This document shows positions 22,351 through 24,237 of a DNA stretch of 24,237 nucleotides, in pieces (within the stretch, counting starts at the first letter, position 1; each line of letters begins with the position of its first letter). The stretch comes from a virus. The position numbers and the translations under genes are program-made. The notes under the pieces were generated by a model, which was not told the origin of the DNA, did not search any database, and saw only the letters and a program-made list of their open reading frames with translations. The stretch lies in IMG/VR virus record IMGVR_UViG_3300017709_000034, positions 1 through 24,237 of that record. One strand, given 5' to 3'.

Positions 22351-23453
22351 TTACTCATAGCCCTTAAGATGATTGTATCCCTATTTAGTCTTCCGTTTGG
22401 AACGGTTGTTTGCGTCTTTAAGGTGCTCCACATCTTATTGATCTGGTTTGCAGTCTTAGTTAAGGCAACAGGGAGACCCTCGTGTGGCTTACGAAGCGTA
22501 ATCTGCCTTGACAGATCTGCATCCCAACCCTTTAACGTAGTGCCTTTCACCTCTAACCCTGTTGCCTTATGACTTACGTATTCGGTCAGTTTCTTTGTTT
22601 TGACATTAAAGGCGTACAGTCTCATAGCACCTACGATTGACATAGGGTGTATTGACTTTAGTTTGTACTCTTTGTTTTCAGAACAAATCTGTATCTTGGC
22701 AACTTGCTTATCCGCACTCTTGATACGTGGTTTACGTGGTGTGCGTGTAGCTTTCTTAACTGCCACATACTTATCAGCATCATCAATGATACTCTGAACG
22801 AATTCGAGATATTTCTTCCATACACTCAGTGGTTGACTAGAGTATGCCTCAACAAGATCGGGAGTTCTCTTATTGATCAACTCAGTCAGTTCATTACGTA
22901 ATGGTGTGTAGAAAGAAACCACTGCACTCGCTGTTGACTGTGGGTAAATTCCCCCAACCAAATCCTCATACACATTGTGAGTGACGTTAGGCCATTCATC
23001 AAGTGTACACTCAATACCACCAATGAAGTCCGAAGTCTTCTCTTTGATGATATCAGCGGGTGTCTTACGTGCAATTGTCTGCACTTCCCCATTTTCTTCC
23101 TTTTCGACTAAGGATTTAAGTCCTAGGTCTTCAAGGTATTTGAAGAAAGTGCTCAAAGCGTTCTTTGCATTCCAATTGTCTGGAAAGACTTTGCCCTTTT
23201 GTTCCCACAGAATAGTAGAAGCAATAAAGTGCTTTGGAGTGAAAGCCCACTCTGGAGCGGCAAGATATACCTCTTGGGTATCCTTGTCGAATGTCTGCTT
23301 GATGTAAGTCTTAATGAATGACGCTATGTCTTTCTTATCGACTTCCATACGGATGTACTCGTTAAAGTGGCTAAAGTTGGTGTCGGGTGCGGCACCAATT
23401 CCTGTTCTAGCTCTCGCACGTGGTAGTGATTTTGCTTTCATTCTTTTAGCCAT
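22347..23453 (-). CDS. Conserved-looking 368-residue protein of unknown function
   Basis: I do not recognise a family with confidence. The N-terminus is basic (KRMKAKSLPRARARTGIGAAPDT). Residues ~30-200 look helical with aromatic positions (NFSHFNEYIRMEVDKKDIASFIKTYI, PEWAFTPKHFIASTILWEQKG). Residues ~225-255 are a basic stretch (KKATRTPRKPRIKSADKQ), followed by a probable beta-rich C-terminal domain (CSENKEYKLKSIHPMSIVGAMRLYAFNVKTKKLTEYV, then GTTLKGWDADLSRQITLR). It has its own sigma70-type promoter and a GAGGAG Shine-Dalgarno sequence, and is translationally coupled to gp33. The basic regions and neighbours (gp33, gp32) suggest nucleic-acid or polymerase-related work. The size rules out gp59 (217 residues in T4) as a simple match. 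There are no transmembrane segments. Confidence 0.75.
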   Translation of the reverse strand: MAKRMKAKSLPRARARTGIGAAPDTNFSHFNEYIRMEVDKKDIASFIKTYIKQTFDKDTQEVYLAAPEWAFTPKHFIASTILWEQKGKVFPDNWNAKNALSTFFKYLEDLGLKSLVEKEENGEVQTIARKTPADIIKEKTSDFIGGIECTLDEWPNVTHNVYEDLVGGIYPQSTASAVVSFYTPLRNELTELINKRTPDLVEAYSSQPLSVWKKYLEFVQSIIDDADKYVAVKKATRTPRKPRIKSADKQVAKIQICSENKEYKLKSIHPMSIVGAMRLYAFNVKTKKLTEYVSHKATGLEVKGTTLKGWDADLSRQITLRKPHEGLPVALTKTANQINKMWSTLKTQTTVPNGRLNRDTIILRAMSK

Positions 23454-23484
23454 AACGAATCATCTCCTCAAGTAGTTACATACT

Positions 23485-23513
23485 ATATTACCTTAATTTG
23501 CAAATAGTGTCAA
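23485..23513 (-). promoter_or_regulatory. Sigma70-type promoter for the 368-residue gene and gp33
   Basis: On the minus strand TTGACA (23513-23508), a 17-base spacer and TAATAT (23490-23485) give a perfect -35 box and a 4-of-6 -10 box. The flanking GGTTGACAC is the same as in the gp32 promoter, which suggests one promoter class. The start near 23478 leaves a leader of about 25 bases that contains GAGGAG. Confidence 0.72.
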
Positions 23514-23516
23514 CCC

Positions 23517-23759
23517 CTAATCGACACTGTTTTTAATTTGCTTTACATTTGGCTTGTCATTAAACTGATGTAGAACTAATTCTCCGTGTTCATCATAAGT
23601 ACTTCGAACAAACCCCTGTTCACAGAGATATTCGACAGTGCTACTAACTATGTCTTCATGCTTGTTAGCCCACCATGTCTTGTGGATAAAAAAGCCACAT
23701 ACTGCGCAACCCACGCCGAATATCACTGAGAGTATTTCTTGATCGATATAAAAGTGCAA
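23517..23759 (-). CDS. Small membrane-anchored protein with TTG start
   Basis: The protein has 80 residues. The start is TTG at 23759, backed by a very strong GAGGGGAG Shine-Dalgarno sequence five bases upstream; no in-frame ATG exists nearby. Residues ~9-26 (ILSVIFGVGCAVCGFFIH) form one membrane segment. The soluble part (VSSTVEYLCEQGFVRSTYDEHGELVLHQFND) has the pattern 'EYL..Q.F.R...D..GEL.L' found in small proteins of marine T4-like phages, as I recall them, with no known function. It stops directly before the -35 box of the next promoter. With the segment at the N-terminus, the bulk is probably cytoplasmic if the short end faces out. Confidence 0.65.
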   Translation of the reverse strand: MHFYIDQEILSVIFGVGCAVCGFFIHKTWWANKHEDIVSSTVEYLCEQGFVRSTYDEHGELVLHQFNDKPNVKQIKNSVD

Positions 23760-23780
23760 ATATACTCCCCTCTTAAATTA

Positions 23781-24137
23781 CTATTTAGGCTTCCCTTCTT
23801 CGATGAATTCCATGGGTGGCGGTACTTGCACATCCACATATTCCCACTTAGGGTCTTGCCAGTTAAACGATCCATCAGTTGATGTCACAGATTTGACTTT
23901 GTCCATACGAAATGAACGAAACCCATTCTTGTTAACATCCCAAGAAGGTAGAACTTCTTCGTTAATTTTGCGGATCTTCTTTTGTGTCAGAGGATCCTCT
24001 TTAGTTGCGGGCGGAAGATCTTCGGCACGTAGTGTACAAACCATCTTACGCATTTCACCATTTACTTTTTCGAATACTACTTCACACACGTGTTTCTGTA
24101 GCACTTCAACTAGTTCTTTTCTAGTTATCATTGTCAT
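23781..24137 (-). CDS. WYL_2 / DUF2693-like SH3-barrel protein
   Basis: The protein has 118 residues. TRKELVEVLQKHVCEVVFEKVNGEMRKMVCTLRAEDLP at 5-42, then LPSWDVNKNGFRSFRMDKVKSV at 63-84, follow the layout of the small Sm/SH3-like barrel family (WYL_2) common in T4-like phages: a strand with 'G..R.M.CTL' and a closing 'WD...GFRSFR.D.V'. The molecular role of the family is not established; nucleic-acid or protein binding is assumed. The C-terminal ~30 residues (FNWQDPKWEYVDVQVPPPMEFIEE) are extra and Pro-rich. An AAAGGA Shine-Dalgarno sequence lies eight bases upstream of the chosen ATG, which overlaps the end of the upstream gene by 17 bases. A second in-frame ATG is two codons further in. 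Confidence 0.75.
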   Translation of the reverse strand: MTMITRKELVEVLQKHVCEVVFEKVNGEMRKMVCTLRAEDLPPATKEDPLTQKKIRKINEEVLPSWDVNKNGFRSFRMDKVKSVTSTDGSFNWQDPKWEYVDVQVPPPMEFIEEGKPK

Positions 24138-24237
24138 AGTCTACATCCTTTCTAAAATGGTAGATTCCATGTGGTAGGTTCCAAGCTTCCATTAACTTAC
24201 GATACATATCAGATGTGAAGCCAATCACCTGATATCG
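24121..24237 (-). CDS. 3' end of an upstream gene, unidentified
   Basis: An open frame enters from the right edge and stops at TAG (24121-24123), giving the last 38 residues of a protein: RYQVIGFTSDMYRKLMEAWNL, then PHGIYHFRKDVDYDNDN. It overlaps the WYL_2-like start by 17 bases, and its coding bases include that gene's Shine-Dalgarno sequence, as expected in a tight phage operon. The regular amino-acid composition and acidic end suggest a real C-terminus. The fragment is too short for a family call. Confidence 0.6.
   Translation of the reverse strand, partial: RYQVIGFTSDMYRKLMEAWNLPHGIYHFRKDVDYDNDN

Noticed and set aside
22347-23453. Assignment of the 368-residue gene as helicase loader gp59
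   Set aside because: Position near gp32/gp33 suggested it, but the length is far from that of T4 gp59 (217) and I could not align any part.
1-24237. tRNA genes, CRISPR arrays, insertion sequences or attachment sites
   Set aside because: No cloverleaf-like segments in gene gaps, no regularly spaced repeats, no transposase and no flanking inverted repeats were seen. Gaps are nearly all under 80 bases.

Overview
The window is part of the genome of a T4-like contractile-tailed phage (myovirus). It carries the baseplate, tail-tube and head-completion genes followed by the start of a replication and late-transcription block. The proteins align by eye with T4 gp4, gp5, gp6, gp7, gp8, gp10 (N-terminus), gp25, gp26, gp27, gp32, gp33, gp48 and gp53. 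Several are closer in style to the T4-like myoviruses of marine bacteria (cyanophage and pelagiphage type) than to coliphage T4: a DUF4815 structural protein, a short gp7, a gp32 without cysteines and a gp33 of only 77 residues. The host cannot be named from this window. The DNA is AT-rich and tightly packed, with no tRNA, CRISPR array, insertion sequence or gene-free stretch over 300 bases.

Layout. Positions 1-16320 are all minus strand. Read in the direction of transcription they hold gp48 (tube cap), gp53, a gp27-like hub, an OB-fold/lysozyme protein, a tail amidase and a gp5-type beta-helix needle. A T4-type late promoter follows, then gp25, gp6 and gp7. A second late promoter follows, then gp10-like, gp8 and a large DUF4815 protein that runs off the left edge. 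Positions 16372-21092 are plus strand: gp4 (head completion), a 195-residue conserved protein (possibly gp2), a gp19-fold tube protein (gp54-like), gp26 (hub/chaperone) with a -1 reading-frame extension, the tape measure and a small exported-looking protein. They end at a hairpin terminator shared with the convergent gp32. Positions 21122-24237 are minus strand: a truncated gene, a WYL_2-like protein, a small membrane protein, an unrecognised 368-residue protein, gp33 and gp32.

Regulation. Structural genes are fronted by TATAAATA late promoters, the class that T4-type gp33/gp55/gp45 systems use, and gp33 is encoded here. The gp32 gene and the 368-residue gene have sigma70-type promoters (TTGACA-N17-TATAAT and TTGACA-N17-TAATAT). 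At 16321-16371 two late-type elements face away from each other in an imperfect inverted repeat, at the point where gene direction switches.

Main points of interest. (1) A canonical slippery heptamer T TTT TTC lies directly before the gp26 stop. A perfect 11-bp inverted repeat begins six bases downstream of it. A 62-codon start-less -1 frame continues into the tape-measure gene. This is the layout of a programmed -1 frameshift of the lambda G/GT tail-chaperone type. (2) T4 gp5 (OB + lysozyme + beta-helix) is divided between two genes here, with an amidase gene between them. (3) gp8 and gp53 carry what looks like the same inserted small beta-domain. (4) A late promoter ends five bases before an ATG that lacks a Shine-Dalgarno sequence, which suggests a leaderless late mRNA.
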